Assembly (NCBI RefSeq): GCF_022374935.2
Contig: NZ_CP092430.2
Location: 3,658,001 to 3,722,000 of the forward strand
DNA from: Mycolicibacter virginiensis
Lineage (GTDB): Bacteria; Actinomycetota; Actinomycetes; Mycobacteriales; Mycobacteriaceae
DNA: 64,000 bases
Direction of reading: 5' to 3'
Shown here one piece after another: positions 27,490 to 36,085 of this stretch. Position numbers and translations under genes: made by a program. The notes below the pieces were generated by a model, which ran no database searches, was not told where the DNA came from, and saw only the letters and a program-made list of their open reading frames with translations. Positions within the stretch are counted from its first letter, which is position 1. Every line of letters begins with the position of its first letter.

Positions 27490-28332
27490 ATGAGAGCTAG
27501 AGCCGACCGATGCCCAGGCGTGCTACGCCCCTGGGCGGCCGACGACGGACTGCTGGTGCGGCTACGCCTGATCGGGGGCCGGCTACCGGCCGCCTCACTG
27601 GCCCGGCTGCTGCAGGTCAGCGCCGAGTTCGCCGACGGCTCGGTGTACCTGACCAAGCGGGCCAACCTGCAGTTGCGCGGGTTGGCCGATAACGCTGGCG
27701 CGCTGGCCCCCGACGCGGTGGCCGCCCTGGAATCAACCGGGCTGTTGCCGTCGCGCAGCCATGAGCTGGTCCGCAACATCCTGGTCTCGCCGCAGACCGG
27801 CTATGCCGGCGGACGGGCGGACCTGCGCCCGGTGGCGACCGGGCTGGATGCGCTGCTGTGCGCCGATCCGCGACTCGCCAGGCTGTCCGGCCGCTTCCTG
27901 TTCGTGCTCGACGACGGCCGCGGCGACCTGATCGATCGGCAGAGCGACGCGGGCCTGGTGGCGCTCAGTGACGCCGAAGCCCAGCTGCGAATCGGTGACG
28001 ACTGGGGTGCCGTGATCGGTCTCGATGGCGCCGCTGCCCGGCTCGCCGAGCTGGCGGCTGCATTCCAGGAAGCACGCGGCGAGCAGCCGGACGCGCCGTG
28101 GCACGTCCGCGAACTCGGTCGGCCTCTGCAACGTGCCCTCGCCGCCGACCCGCGCGTCCCGGCCCCGTCGGGTCCGTTACCGTTTGGCAGCGTGCCCGGC
28201 GGCACCCACGTGCACGTCCCCGACGGCGTGCTCACGCCGGACCACGGGCGATCGCTGATGGAGCACACCGAGCTCGTGGTGACGCCGTGGCAGGGTGTCT
28301 TCATCCCCCAAGCCCAGGAGGCGAACCCGTGA
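27490..28332 (+). CDS. cobG: Precorrin-3B synthase-like protein CobG (short)
   Basis: A 280-residue sirohaem/nitrite-reductase-like protein. In the aerobic pathway CobG hydroxylates precorrin-3A to precorrin-3B, preparing ring contraction. Recognisable are CPGVLRPW at the N-terminus, the VYLTKRANLQLRGL half-domain motif and the LVRNILVSPQTG segment, plus a C-terminal VTPWQGVFIP. The start is fixed by a stop two codons upstream. It is shorter than the roughly 363-residue M. tuberculosis CobG I recall, and only two cysteines (about 8 and 126) are present. A four-cysteine cluster site is therefore not visible. Its stop overlaps the cobH start. Confidence 0.85.
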   Translation: MRARADRCPGVLRPWAADDGLLVRLRLIGGRLPAASLARLLQVSAEFADGSVYLTKRANLQLRGLADNAGALAPDAVAALESTGLLPSRSHELVRNILVSPQTGYAGGRADLRPVATGLDALLCADPRLARLSGRFLFVLDDGRGDLIDRQSDAGLVALSDAEAQLRIGDDWGAVIGLDGAAARLAELAAAFQEARGEQPDAPWHVRELGRPLQRALAADPRVPAPSGPLPFGSVPGGTHVHVPDGVLTPDHGRSLMEHTELVVTPWQGVFIPQAQEANP

Positions 28333-28994
28333 GCAGGCCCACGCGCCCGTCTCGGCATTACGACTACATTGCCGACGGTCCGGCCATCTACGTCGAATCG
28401 TTCGCGACCATCCGCCGCGAGTCCGACCTGTCGCACATCCCGGCGACCGCCGAGCGGCTCGCGGTGCGCATGATCCATGGTGCCGGGCAGACCGACGTCG
28501 CCAAGGACTTGCTGATTCACCCGGACGCGGTGCCGGCCGGGCGGGCCGCACTCGACGGCGGCGCGCCGATCCTCTGCGATGCCCGGATGGTGGCGGTCGG
28601 CGTCACCGCCGGGCGGCTGCCCGCCGGAAACGAGGTGCGTTGCTACCTGCGCGATGAGCGGGTGCCAGAGCTGGCGAAGGAATGGGGTACCACCCGTTCG
28701 GCGGCGGCCGTCTCGTTGTGGGAACCCGAGCTGGCCGGTGCCGTCGTAGCGATCGGCAACGCGCCGACCGCGTTGTTCCACCTGCTGGAGACGATCATCG
28801 ACGGCGGGCCGCGCCCCGCGGTGATCGTCGGCTGCCCGGTGGGGTTCATCGGCGCCGCGGAGTCCAAGGAGGCGTTGGCCGCACTGCACCGCGACCACGG
28901 CATCGACATCCCGTTCGTGACCGTGCGCGGTCGGCGCGGCGGGTCGGCGATCACCTCGTCGGCATTGAACGCACTCGCCTCGGATACCGAATGA
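28329..28994 (+). CDS. cobH: Precorrin-8X methylmutase
   Basis: A 221-residue mutase moving the C11 methyl to C12 of precorrin-8X to give hydrogenobyrinic acid. The catalytic histidine is His50 in RMIHGAGQTDVA. Conserved family segments include PILCDARMVAVGV, AVVAIGNAPTALFHLLE and VIVGCPVGFIGAAESKEAL. GTG at 28329 overlaps the cobG stop. The C-terminus (TVRGRRGGSAITSSALNAL) is typical and intact. Confidence 0.94.
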   Translation: MSRPTRPSRHYDYIADGPAIYVESFATIRRESDLSHIPATAERLAVRMIHGAGQTDVAKDLLIHPDAVPAGRAALDGGAPILCDARMVAVGVTAGRLPAGNEVRCYLRDERVPELAKEWGTTRSAAAVSLWEPELAGAVVAIGNAPTALFHLLETIIDGGPRPAVIVGCPVGFIGAAESKEALAALHRDHGIDIPFVTVRGRRGGSAITSSALNALASDTE

Positions 28995-29004
28995 AAGACA
29001 GAGC

Positions 29005-30516
29005 ATGACCGGCCGTTTTTATGGCGTGGGCCTGGGCCCCGGTGACCCCGAGCTGATCACCCGCAAGGCGGCCCGGATCATCGCCGACGCCGACGTGGTG
29101 GCCTACCACGCCGGGGTCAACAAGGCGTCGTATGCGCGCACCATCGCCGCCGACCTGATCCGGCCCGGTGTTCTCGAGGAAGAGTTGCGCTATCCGGTCA
29201 CCACCGGTGTCACCGATCATCCCGGCGGCTACGCCGGAGCGCTCGCCGACTTCTACGAGGCCTCGGCATCGAGGCTGGCCGCCCACCTGGATGCGGGTCG
29301 CACGGTGGCGCTGCTGACCGAGGGCGATCCGCTGTTCTACGGCTCGTTCATGTACATGCACGACCGGCTTTCGGCGCGCTTCGACACCGAGATCATTCCC
29401 GGCGTGCCGGCGTTCAGCGCCGCCACCGCAGCGCTCGGGATGCCGCTGGTGCGCCAGACCGACGTGCTGACCGTGCTGCCGGGCACCCTGGGCGAGCATG
29501 AGCTGGCGATGCGGCTGGCCGACACCGACGGCGCCATCATCATGAAGCTGGGCCGCACCTTCCCGGCCGTACGCCGGGCCCTGGCCGCCGCGGGCCGGTT
29601 GGAGCACGCGTACTACGTCGAGCGGGCCAGTCACCCGCAGCAGCGTTGGCTGCCCGTCGCCGACGTGGATGAAGCGAGCGTTCCCTACCTGTCGCTGATC
29701 GTGGTGGACGGGGACTCCCGCAACGGGCAGCGTTCTCGGACGCCGCGCGACCAGACCACTGCGATCGTTGAGCGGGTGCCTGCCGCCGCTGAACTGCTGG
29801 TGATCGGGCTGGGCCCGGGACCCGAGGGCTGGTTGACCAGCGAGGCCACCGAGGCGTTGGCCACCGTCGATCACGTGGTGGGCTACGGCCCGTACGTCGC
29901 GCGGGTTCCGCAACGCGAGGGCTTGCAGCGACACACCTCGGGGAACACCGTCGAGCTGGACCGGGCCCGTTTTGCGCTGGATCTGGCCGCCCGGGGCGAG
30001 AAGGTGGCGGTGGTTTCCGGCGGAGATGCCGGGGTGTTCGGGATGGCATCCGCAGTGTTCGAGGCGGCCTCCGATGTTCAGTATCAACATGTTTCGGTGC
30101 GGGTGCTGCCCGGGGTCTCTGCGGTGCAGGCGGTGGCTGCGGCGGCCGGGGCCCCGATCGGGGCCGACTTCGCGGTGCTGAGCCTGTCGGATCGGCTCAA
30201 GCCGTGGACGGTGATCGAGTCGCGGCTGCGGGCGATCGCCGAAGCCGATCTGGTGCTGGCGATCTACAACCCGGCGTCGCGCGCGCGGCCCGACCAGATC
30301 GCGATCGCGCGCAAAGTGCTGCTGGAACACCGGGATGCGCACACGGTGGTGGTCATCGGACGCGATATCGGACGGGAGTCCGAGGAGCTCACTGTGACCA
30401 CCTTGGGCGAGCTGGACACCGACACCATCGATATGAAATGTCTTGTCCTGGTGGGGGCCTCGTCGACGCGGGTGACGGCGACTGGACGGGTTTGGACGCC
30501 GCGATGGGTGCGTTAG
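29005..30516 (+). CDS. cobIJ: Fused precorrin-2 C20- and precorrin-3B C17-methyltransferase
   Basis: A 503-residue fusion. Residues about 1-245 form CobI (GVGLGPGDPELITRKA, LTEGDPLFYGSFMYMH), adding a methyl at C20. Residues about 262-503 form CobJ (LLVIGLGPGPEGWLTSEA, VSGGDAGVFGMASAV, LVLAIYNPASRARPDQI), adding a methyl at C17 during ring contraction. The same fusion is known in M. tuberculosis Rv2066. Starts 10 bases after cobH; its end overlaps cobM by 13 bases. Confidence 0.94.
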   Translation: MTGRFYGVGLGPGDPELITRKAARIIADADVVAYHAGVNKASYARTIAADLIRPGVLEEELRYPVTTGVTDHPGGYAGALADFYEASASRLAAHLDAGRTVALLTEGDPLFYGSFMYMHDRLSARFDTEIIPGVPAFSAATAALGMPLVRQTDVLTVLPGTLGEHELAMRLADTDGAIIMKLGRTFPAVRRALAAAGRLEHAYYVERASHPQQRWLPVADVDEASVPYLSLIVVDGDSRNGQRSRTPRDQTTAIVERVPAAAELLVIGLGPGPEGWLTSEATEALATVDHVVGYGPYVARVPQREGLQRHTSGNTVELDRARFALDLAARGEKVAVVSGGDAGVFGMASAVFEAASDVQYQHVSVRVLPGVSAVQAVAAAAGAPIGADFAVLSLSDRLKPWTVIESRLRAIAEADLVLAIYNPASRARPDQIAIARKVLLEHRDAHTVVVIGRDIGRESEELTVTTLGELDTDTIDMKCLVLVGASSTRVTATGRVWTPRWVR

Positions 30517-31274
30517 CGGTCCAGTTCGTCGGGGCCGGCCCGGGCGCGGCAGATCTGCTGACGGTGCGGGCCGCCCGGCTGCTGGCCGCCGCCGATGTGG
30601 TGCTCTACCCGGGCAGCTACCTGGACCCGCAGGTGCTCGCGCACTGCTCGCAGGCCGCCGACCTCGTCGACACCGCCAATCTGGATCTGGATGCGATCAC
30701 CGACCGGCTGGTCACCGCGCATCGGGCGGGTCGCGCGGTGGTGCGGCTGGTCTCCGGGGATCCGTCGCTGTACAGCGCGGTCTTCGAGCAGACTCGCCGT
30801 CTCGATGCCGCCGGGGTGCCGTGGAAGGTGACCCCCGGAGTGCCGGCCTATGCGGCGGCCGCGGCGGTGCTCGGCCGTGAGCTCACGGTGCCACTGGTGA
30901 CGCAGTCGGTGGTGCTGACCCGTACGCAGGCCGCCTCCACCGCAATGCCGCAACGCGAAGCGCTCTCCGCATTCGCCGCGACCGGGGCCACGTTGGTGCT
31001 GCACCTGGCGATCACCCGCATCCGGGCGCTGATGGCCGAGCTGGCGCCCGAGTACGGCGCGGACTGCCCGGTCGCGGTGGTCTATCGCGCGTCCCAGCCC
31101 GAGGAACTGGTGCTGCGCGGGACCATCACCGACATCGCCGACGCGGTCGAGGCGGCGGGCTTGCGGTCGGCCGCGGTCATCCTGGTCGGCCGCGCGGTAG
31201 CCGATCGGCCTGATCCGTGCGCCGGCGAGAGCCATCTCTATGACCCGGCACGAGACCGCTCAGGACCGGGTTAA
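30504..31274 (+). CDS. cobM: Precorrin-4 C11-methyltransferase
   Basis: A 256-residue SAM-dependent tetrapyrrole methylase. VQFVGAGPGAADLLTVRAA is the N-terminal glycine-rich block, VRLVSGDPSLYSAVFEQ the second, and TPGVPAYAAAAAVLGRELTVP the third, all typical of CobM/CbiF. It methylates C11 of precorrin-4. Start chosen at ATG 30504, inside the end of cobIJ. The 3' end overlaps the convergent cobL by 15 bases, closing the cobG-H-IJ-M run. Confidence 0.93.
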   Translation: MGALAVQFVGAGPGAADLLTVRAARLLAAADVVLYPGSYLDPQVLAHCSQAADLVDTANLDLDAITDRLVTAHRAGRAVVRLVSGDPSLYSAVFEQTRRLDAAGVPWKVTPGVPAYAAAAAVLGRELTVPLVTQSVVLTRTQAASTAMPQREALSAFAATGATLVLHLAITRIRALMAELAPEYGADCPVAVVYRASQPEELVLRGTITDIADAVEAAGLRSAAVILVGRAVADRPDPCAGESHLYDPARDRSGPG

Positions 31275-32471
31275 CGCCCACTGGGTGACCGCCCGGCCCG
31301 GCGTCCAGCCGGTGAGGGACCCCAGCGGCGCTGCGTGCTCCACCTGGATGCGGGTCAGCTCGCCGCCGTGTTCGCGGTAGGCCGCCGCCAACAGCGCCTC
31401 GGTCTCCAGCGTGACGCCGTGGGCCACCACCCGGCCCCCCGGCGCCAGCGCGGCCAGGCAGGCCGCCAGCACCCCATCGCGGCTCAGACCGCCGCCGATG
31501 AACACCGCATCCGGGGCGGGCAGGTCCGCCAACGCGTGCGGGGCCGCGCCACGAACGACCTGCAACGCGGGCACACCGAGGTTGCGGGCATTGTCCGAGA
31601 TACGTTGCGCCCTAGCGTCGTTCGCCTCGATTGCGATGGCACGGCAGGCCGGATGCGAGCGCATCCATTCGATGCCCACCGAGCCGGCACCGGCACCGAC
31701 GTCCCACAGCAACTGCCCGGGAGCCGGGGCCAGTCGCGCCAGCGCGGCGGCCCGCAGGTCACGTTTGGTGAGCTGCCCGTCGTGGTCGTAGGCGTCATCG
31801 GGCAGGCCGGCCGCCCAGCCGTACGCCGGCGGGCCGGCCAATTCCAGCCCGACGATATTGAGCCGCGGGGCCGAACCGGCAAAGCTGGCGGCGGTGGTCT
31901 CCACTCGCGATTCGGCGGCTCCCCCGAGATCGCCGAGCACCACCATCCGGCTGGCTCCGTAGCCACGCTCGGTCAGCAGGGCGGCCAGCTGCCCCGGGGT
32001 GCTCTCATCGGACGACAGCACCAGCACCCGCCGCCCCGGCGCCAACTCCCGCAGCACCGCATTCACGTCGGCGGACCTGATCACCGCCGCGGACTCCGCG
32101 GACCAGCCCAACCGGGCCCGGGCCAGCGTGACCGACGAAACCGCCGGAATCACCGTGACCCGCTGCGCTCCGAACAACTCGATGAGCGTGCTGCCCACAC
32201 CGGACAACAGCGGATCACCCGAGGCCAGCGCCACCACGCGCTGCCCGTCCAGCGCGTCGAGCAGCGCGGGCAGCCCGGCGCGCAGCGGCGACGGCCAGGT
32301 GTGGCGCTGTTGACCGTCGACCGCGGGCAGCAGGTCCAGGTGACGCGGCCCGCCGATCACGACGTCGGCCGCCAGCACCGTCTGCCTCGCCGGCTCGCCC
32401 AGCCCGGCCCAGCCGTCGGCACCGATGCCCACTACGGCGATGCGTTCGGCGGGGCGGGGCTGGGCTGGCAC
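31260..32471 (-). CDS. cobL: Precorrin-6Y C5,15-methyltransferase (decarboxylating)
   Basis: A 403-residue bifunctional enzyme: an N-terminal CbiE-like tetrapyrrole methylase (about 1-205, VVGIGADGWAGL, LASGDPLLSGVG) and a C-terminal CbiT-like class I methyltransferase (about 215-403, LLWDVGAGAGSVGIEWM, FIGGGLSRDGVLAAC). It methylates C5 and C15 and removes the C12 acetate carboxyl. GTG start at 32471. Oriented against cobM, so it is probably transcribed with the dienelactone-hydrolase-like gene 14 bases upstream. Confidence 0.94.
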   Translation of the reverse strand: MPAQPRPAERIAVVGIGADGWAGLGEPARQTVLAADVVIGGPRHLDLLPAVDGQQRHTWPSPLRAGLPALLDALDGQRVVALASGDPLLSGVGSTLIELFGAQRVTVIPAVSSVTLARARLGWSAESAAVIRSADVNAVLRELAPGRRVLVLSSDESTPGQLAALLTERGYGASRMVVLGDLGGAAESRVETTAASFAGSAPRLNIVGLELAGPPAYGWAAGLPDDAYDHDGQLTKRDLRAAALARLAPAPGQLLWDVGAGAGSVGIEWMRSHPACRAIAIEANDARAQRISDNARNLGVPALQVVRGAAPHALADLPAPDAVFIGGGLSRDGVLAACLAALAPGGRVVAHGVTLETEALLAAAYREHGGELTRIQVEHAAPLGSLTGWTPGRAVTQWALTRS

Positions 32472-32485
32472 AGCGGCGATCGTAG

Positions 32486-33283
32486 CTAGGTCAATCGCTG
32501 CGTGAGGAATTCCACCACCCGCTTGCGCGCCTCGTAGGCGGGGTGGCCGTCGACCTCGCGGACCTGGTCGGTGAGCACCGAGTGCGCCATCCGGGACAGA
32601 CCGTGCGCGTTGCCCGACGAGGAATCGATCTCGATGACCTCGAAGGCGTCCCCGAGCCGTGCCTTGAGCGTCGCGAAGCGGTCACCGGGGGCCATCTTGT
32701 CCTCGCTGAACCGCAGGCCCAGAGCGCACAGGCCGTCGGTGGCGGCCCGGTCGGCGACGACACCGAGCTCGACCTCGGAGAGACCCGGGTCGCGGCGCTG
32801 CTTGAGCGTGAGCGGGATCGGGACCGACGGCTGGCTCAGCACCGGCGCCAGCACCGCATCGTCGACGGCCGCGGCCAGCGCGAAACCGCCGGTGAAGCAC
32901 TGACCGATCACCCCGACGCCCTTGCCGGGCGTCTTCTCGTTGAGGTCGCGGGCCAGCGCCCGCAGGAACTGGGTGACCGGGCGCTGCTTGTCGGTGGCGA
33001 ACGCGGCGAACTCGCGGGTCACGCAGGCCCGAGCGATCGTGGTCGCGGCGTAGCCCGGCGTGATCGCCTTACCCGGCTCGCCGAACAACGAAGGAATCGC
33101 CACGGTGAACCCGTTGTCCACCAGGTGATTTCCCAGCGCCAGCACTCCGGGGTGTATCCCCGGGATCTCCGGGATCAGCACCACACCAGGACCCTCGCCC
33201 TTGCGGTACACGTCGTGGGTGAACTCGCCACCGGTGAACGGTTCGGCGACCCATCCGGTCAAGTCTGCTTCAGGTGCACTCAC
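32486..33283 (-). CDS. Dienelactone hydrolase family protein
   Basis: A 265-residue alpha/beta hydrolase. The nucleophile elbow is GVIGQCFTGG (cysteine nucleophile, as in dienelactone hydrolases); VVLIPEIPGIHPGVL is the oxyanion region and GNAHGLS carries the likely catalytic histidine. GTG start at 33283. No link to cobalamin chemistry is evident apart from its position upstream of cobL. It is transcribed divergently from the chelatase operon, with its promoter in the same 199-base gap as that operon's riboswitch. Confidence 0.84.
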   Translation of the reverse strand: MSAPEADLTGWVAEPFTGGEFTHDVYRKGEGPGVVLIPEIPGIHPGVLALGNHLVDNGFTVAIPSLFGEPGKAITPGYAATTIARACVTREFAAFATDKQRPVTQFLRALARDLNEKTPGKGVGVIGQCFTGGFALAAAVDDAVLAPVLSQPSVPIPLTLKQRRDPGLSEVELGVVADRAATDGLCALGLRFSEDKMAPGDRFATLKARLGDAFEVIEIDSSSGNAHGLSRMAHSVLTDQVREVDGHPAYEARKRVVEFLTQRLT

Positions 33284-33325
33284 TGGTCGTGTGCCCTTTC
33301 TCTCGGTCGGCGTCTGCGGCCCCGA

Positions 33326-33476
33326 GTGTTAGGGTATCGGCGCGAAGCGCCAGGGAAGTCGGTGTGACTCCGACGCAGGCCCGCTACGGTGTTCCGCGGC
33401 GCATTTCGGTGCGCCACGGTCAGTCCGAATACCGGCTTCGCGTCGCCAACACACAGGTGTTGGCCACACGAGCGGA
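33326..33476 (+). promoter_or_regulatory. Cobalamin riboswitch before chelatase-cobO-cobBC-cobD
   Basis: Core pieces in order: cgccagggaa (33349-33358), the P5-type hairpin gtcggtgtgactccgac, then gcaggcccgctacggt, a ggcgcatttcggtgcgcc hairpin, and a B12-box-like cagtccgaataccggc (33421-33436). A perfect 8-base hairpin (gccaacac with gtgttggc, 33444-33463) follows and precedes the ribosome site gcggag. This suggests control of translation initiation at 33483. The peripheral domain is compact compared with the importer riboswitch at 51065. Confidence 0.88.
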
Positions 33477-33482
33477 GCCTCA

Positions 33483-35471
33483 ATGCAACAGCTGTACCCC
33501 TTTCCCGCTGTCCTCGGCGGCGACCCGGATGCCCCGGGCGGCCTCGACGACATGGCGCTGGCGCTTGTCCTGAGCGCGATCTCCCCCGGTATCGGCGGGG
33601 TGCTGATCCGCGGCGAGAAGGGCACCGCCAAGTCGACGCTGGTTCGCGCGCTTGCCCAGGTGCTGCCGCCCATCGACGTGGTGGCCGGTGACCGGTTCTC
33701 TTCCGATCCCGCTGAGGCGAACCCGCTCTCCCCCGACGGCCCGTTCCCCAGCGACGCGGCCACCGAGACCCGCCCGGTGCGGCTGGTGGAGCTGCCGGTG
33801 GGCGCCACCGAGGACCGGGTGGTGGGTTCCATCCACCTGGAGCGCGCGCTGAGCGCCGGCACGGTCGACTTCGAACCCGGGCTGTTGGCGCGCGCCAATC
33901 GCGGCATCCTCTACGTCGACGAGGTCAACCTGCTGGCCGACCACCTGGTGGACCTGCTGCTGGACGCCGCGGCAATGGGGCGGCTGACGGTCGAGCGCGA
34001 CGCGGTCTCGGTCACCCACGCCGCCCGGTTCGTGATCGTCGGGACGATGAATCCCGAGGAGGGCGAGCTGCGCCCCCAACTGCTTGACCGGTTCGGTCTG
34101 ACCGTCGAGGTGTCTGCCCCGCGCGATCCGGTGCTGCGGGCCGAGGCGGTGCGGCGGCGGCTGGCGTTCGACGCCGACCCGGATGGCTTCGCCGCGACGT
34201 ATGCCGCGGCCGAAGATCGGCTGCGCGCCCGGATCCATCAAGCCCAGGAACTGCTGCCGCAGGTGGCACTGACCGACGCTGCGCTGGTCAAGATCGGCGA
34301 GATCTGCGCGGCGTTCGACGTCGATGGCCTGCGCGGCGACATCGTCTGTGCCCGCACCGCGGTAGCTCACGCGGCCTGGCAGGGGCGCGACGCGGTCAAT
34401 ATCGAGGACTTGCGGGTGGCCGCCCGGTTGGCCCTGCCGCATCGGCGGCGACGCAAGCCGTTCGACGCACCGGGTCTCGATGAGGCCGAACTCGACGAAC
34501 TGCTGCCACCCGAGGAGCCCGAGCCCGACCCGGACGGTCCGGGACCCGACGGGCCCGAGCCCGATGGTCCGCCGGAAGGTGGTTCGCCGCCGCCGGAACA
34601 ACAGCGCGGGCCCGCACCGACCGGGCACCCTGGGCCGGGCTCCACCTCGACCGTGGGCGCCGACTCCCCGTACCGCGCCAAGCTTTTCGCGGTCGACGGC
34701 GTGGGCGAAGGACGCGCCGGCCGGCGCAGCCGGGCCCGCACCAGCTCCGGACGCCGGGTGGGCGCCACCGCATCCGGCAACGCCGGCGGATTGCACCTGT
34801 TCGAGACGCTGCGCGCCGCTGCGCCGCATCAGGGCGCCCGGGGCCGTGCTGAAGGTCGGATGATCCTGCAGGCGACCGATCTTCGACGCGCCGTCCGGGA
34901 AGGCCAGGAGGCCAACCTGGTGTTGTTCGTGGTCGACACGTCCGGGTCGATGGCCGCCATCGAGCGGATGCGCCATGTCAAGACCGCGATCTTGTCCTTG
35001 CTGCTCGACGCCTACCGTCGCCGGGACCGGGTGGCGGTGGTGACGTTTCGGGACACCAAGGCGGAGTTGGTGTTGCCCGCGACCGGATCGGTAGAGATCG
35101 CCGCCGTGCGGCTCGACGAGTTGCCTGCCGGTGGCCGCACCCCGCTGGCCGAGGGCCTGCTGGAGGCCGCGGAGGTGATCCGCCGGGAGCGGCTGCGCGA
35201 GCCGGCCTGCCGCCCGCTGCTGGTGGTGCTGACCGATGGGCGGGCCACCGCCGGAGCCGAACCGGTGGAGCGCTCCCTTCTGGCCGCCGACCAGCTTGCC
35301 GGACAAGGATATTCGGCCGTCGTGGTCGATTGCGAGAACGGCCGGATGCGACTCGGCTTGGCCCGGATGCTGGCCGAGCACTTGCGGGCCGAATACGTGC
35401 CGCTGCCGCAGGTCAGCGCCGAGGCATTGACCGACGTCGTCCGCGATGCCACCGGAAGAGGAGCCGCCTGA
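33483..35471 (+). CDS. Magnesium/cobalt chelatase-type AAA-VWA subunit
   Basis: A 662-residue fusion of a ChlI-like AAA+ ATPase and a ChlD-like integrin domain. Walker A is GEKGTAKST (44-52), GILYVDEVNLLADHLVD is Walker B, and the VWA metal site is DTSGSM (485-490). A long acidic Pro/Asp/Glu-rich linker (about 335-395) separates the halves. With CobN it is expected to drive ATP-dependent cobalt insertion into hydrogenobyrinate diamide. It resembles Rv2850c, and the following cobO and cobB match that locus. It sits behind a cobalamin riboswitch, so B12 should repress it. Confidence 0.9.
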   Translation: MQQLYPFPAVLGGDPDAPGGLDDMALALVLSAISPGIGGVLIRGEKGTAKSTLVRALAQVLPPIDVVAGDRFSSDPAEANPLSPDGPFPSDAATETRPVRLVELPVGATEDRVVGSIHLERALSAGTVDFEPGLLARANRGILYVDEVNLLADHLVDLLLDAAAMGRLTVERDAVSVTHAARFVIVGTMNPEEGELRPQLLDRFGLTVEVSAPRDPVLRAEAVRRRLAFDADPDGFAATYAAAEDRLRARIHQAQELLPQVALTDAALVKIGEICAAFDVDGLRGDIVCARTAVAHAAWQGRDAVNIEDLRVAARLALPHRRRRKPFDAPGLDEAELDELLPPEEPEPDPDGPGPDGPEPDGPPEGGSPPPEQQRGPAPTGHPGPGSTSTVGADSPYRAKLFAVDGVGEGRAGRRSRARTSSGRRVGATASGNAGGLHLFETLRAAAPHQGARGRAEGRMILQATDLRRAVREGQEANLVLFVVDTSGSMAAIERMRHVKTAILSLLLDAYRRRDRVAVVTFRDTKAELVLPATGSVEIAAVRLDELPAGGRTPLAEGLLEAAEVIRRERLREPACRPLLVVLTDGRATAGAEPVERSLLAADQLAGQGYSAVVVDCENGRMRLGLARMLAEHLRAEYVPLPQVSAEALTDVVRDATGRGAA

Positions 35472-36085
35472 TGCCCCAGGGACAACCATTGACGGTGCCC
35501 GACGACAACCTGACCACCCGCCAGCGCCGCAACCGGCCGCTGCTGATGGTGCACACCGGCGACGGCAAGGGGAAGTCCACTGCCGCATTCGGATTGGCGC
35601 TGCGCGGTTGGAATCAGGGCTTCAATATCGGGGTCTTCCAGTTCGTGAAGTCCGCGAAGTGGCGGGTCGGCGAACAGACCGTGCTCGAGCGGTTGGGCGA
35701 GCTGCACGCCGAGACCGGTGAGGGCGGCCCGGTGCAGTGGCACAAGATGGGCTCGGGCTGGTCGTGGAGCCGCAAGGCCGGCGGCGTGGAGGATCACGCC
35801 GGCGCCGCCGCGGAGGGCTGGGCCCAGATCAAGGAACGCCTGGCGGCACAGACCCACGACCTGTACATCCTCGACGAGTTCACCTACCCGATGGGTTGGG
35901 GCTGGGTGGACGTCGAGGACGTGGTGGAGACCTTGGCCAACCGTCCGGGCCACCAGCACGTCGTGATCACCGGCCGGCGCGCCGATCCGCGGTTGATCGA
36001 GGTCGCCGACCTGGTCACCGAGATGACCAACATCAAGCACCCGATGGACGCCGGCCAGAAGGGCCAGCGCGGCATCGAATGGTGA
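35471..36085 (+). CDS. cobO: Cob(I)alamin/cobyrinate adenosyltransferase
   Basis: A 204-residue CobA/CobO-type ATP:corrinoid adenosyltransferase. The P-loop is GDGKGKST (30-37), with AFGLALRGWNQGF after it, and YILDEFTYPMGWGWV and HVVITGRRADPRL are the later conserved blocks. It transfers the 5'-deoxyadenosyl group to Co(I). The ATG shares a base with the chelatase stop, and the next gene starts before its stop, so the operon is tightly coupled. Confidence 0.94.
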   Translation: MPQGQPLTVPDDNLTTRQRRNRPLLMVHTGDGKGKSTAAFGLALRGWNQGFNIGVFQFVKSAKWRVGEQTVLERLGELHAETGEGGPVQWHKMGSGWSWSRKAGGVEDHAGAAAEGWAQIKERLAAQTHDLYILDEFTYPMGWGWVDVEDVVETLANRPGHQHVVITGRRADPRLIEVADLVTEMTNIKHPMDAGQKGQRGIEW

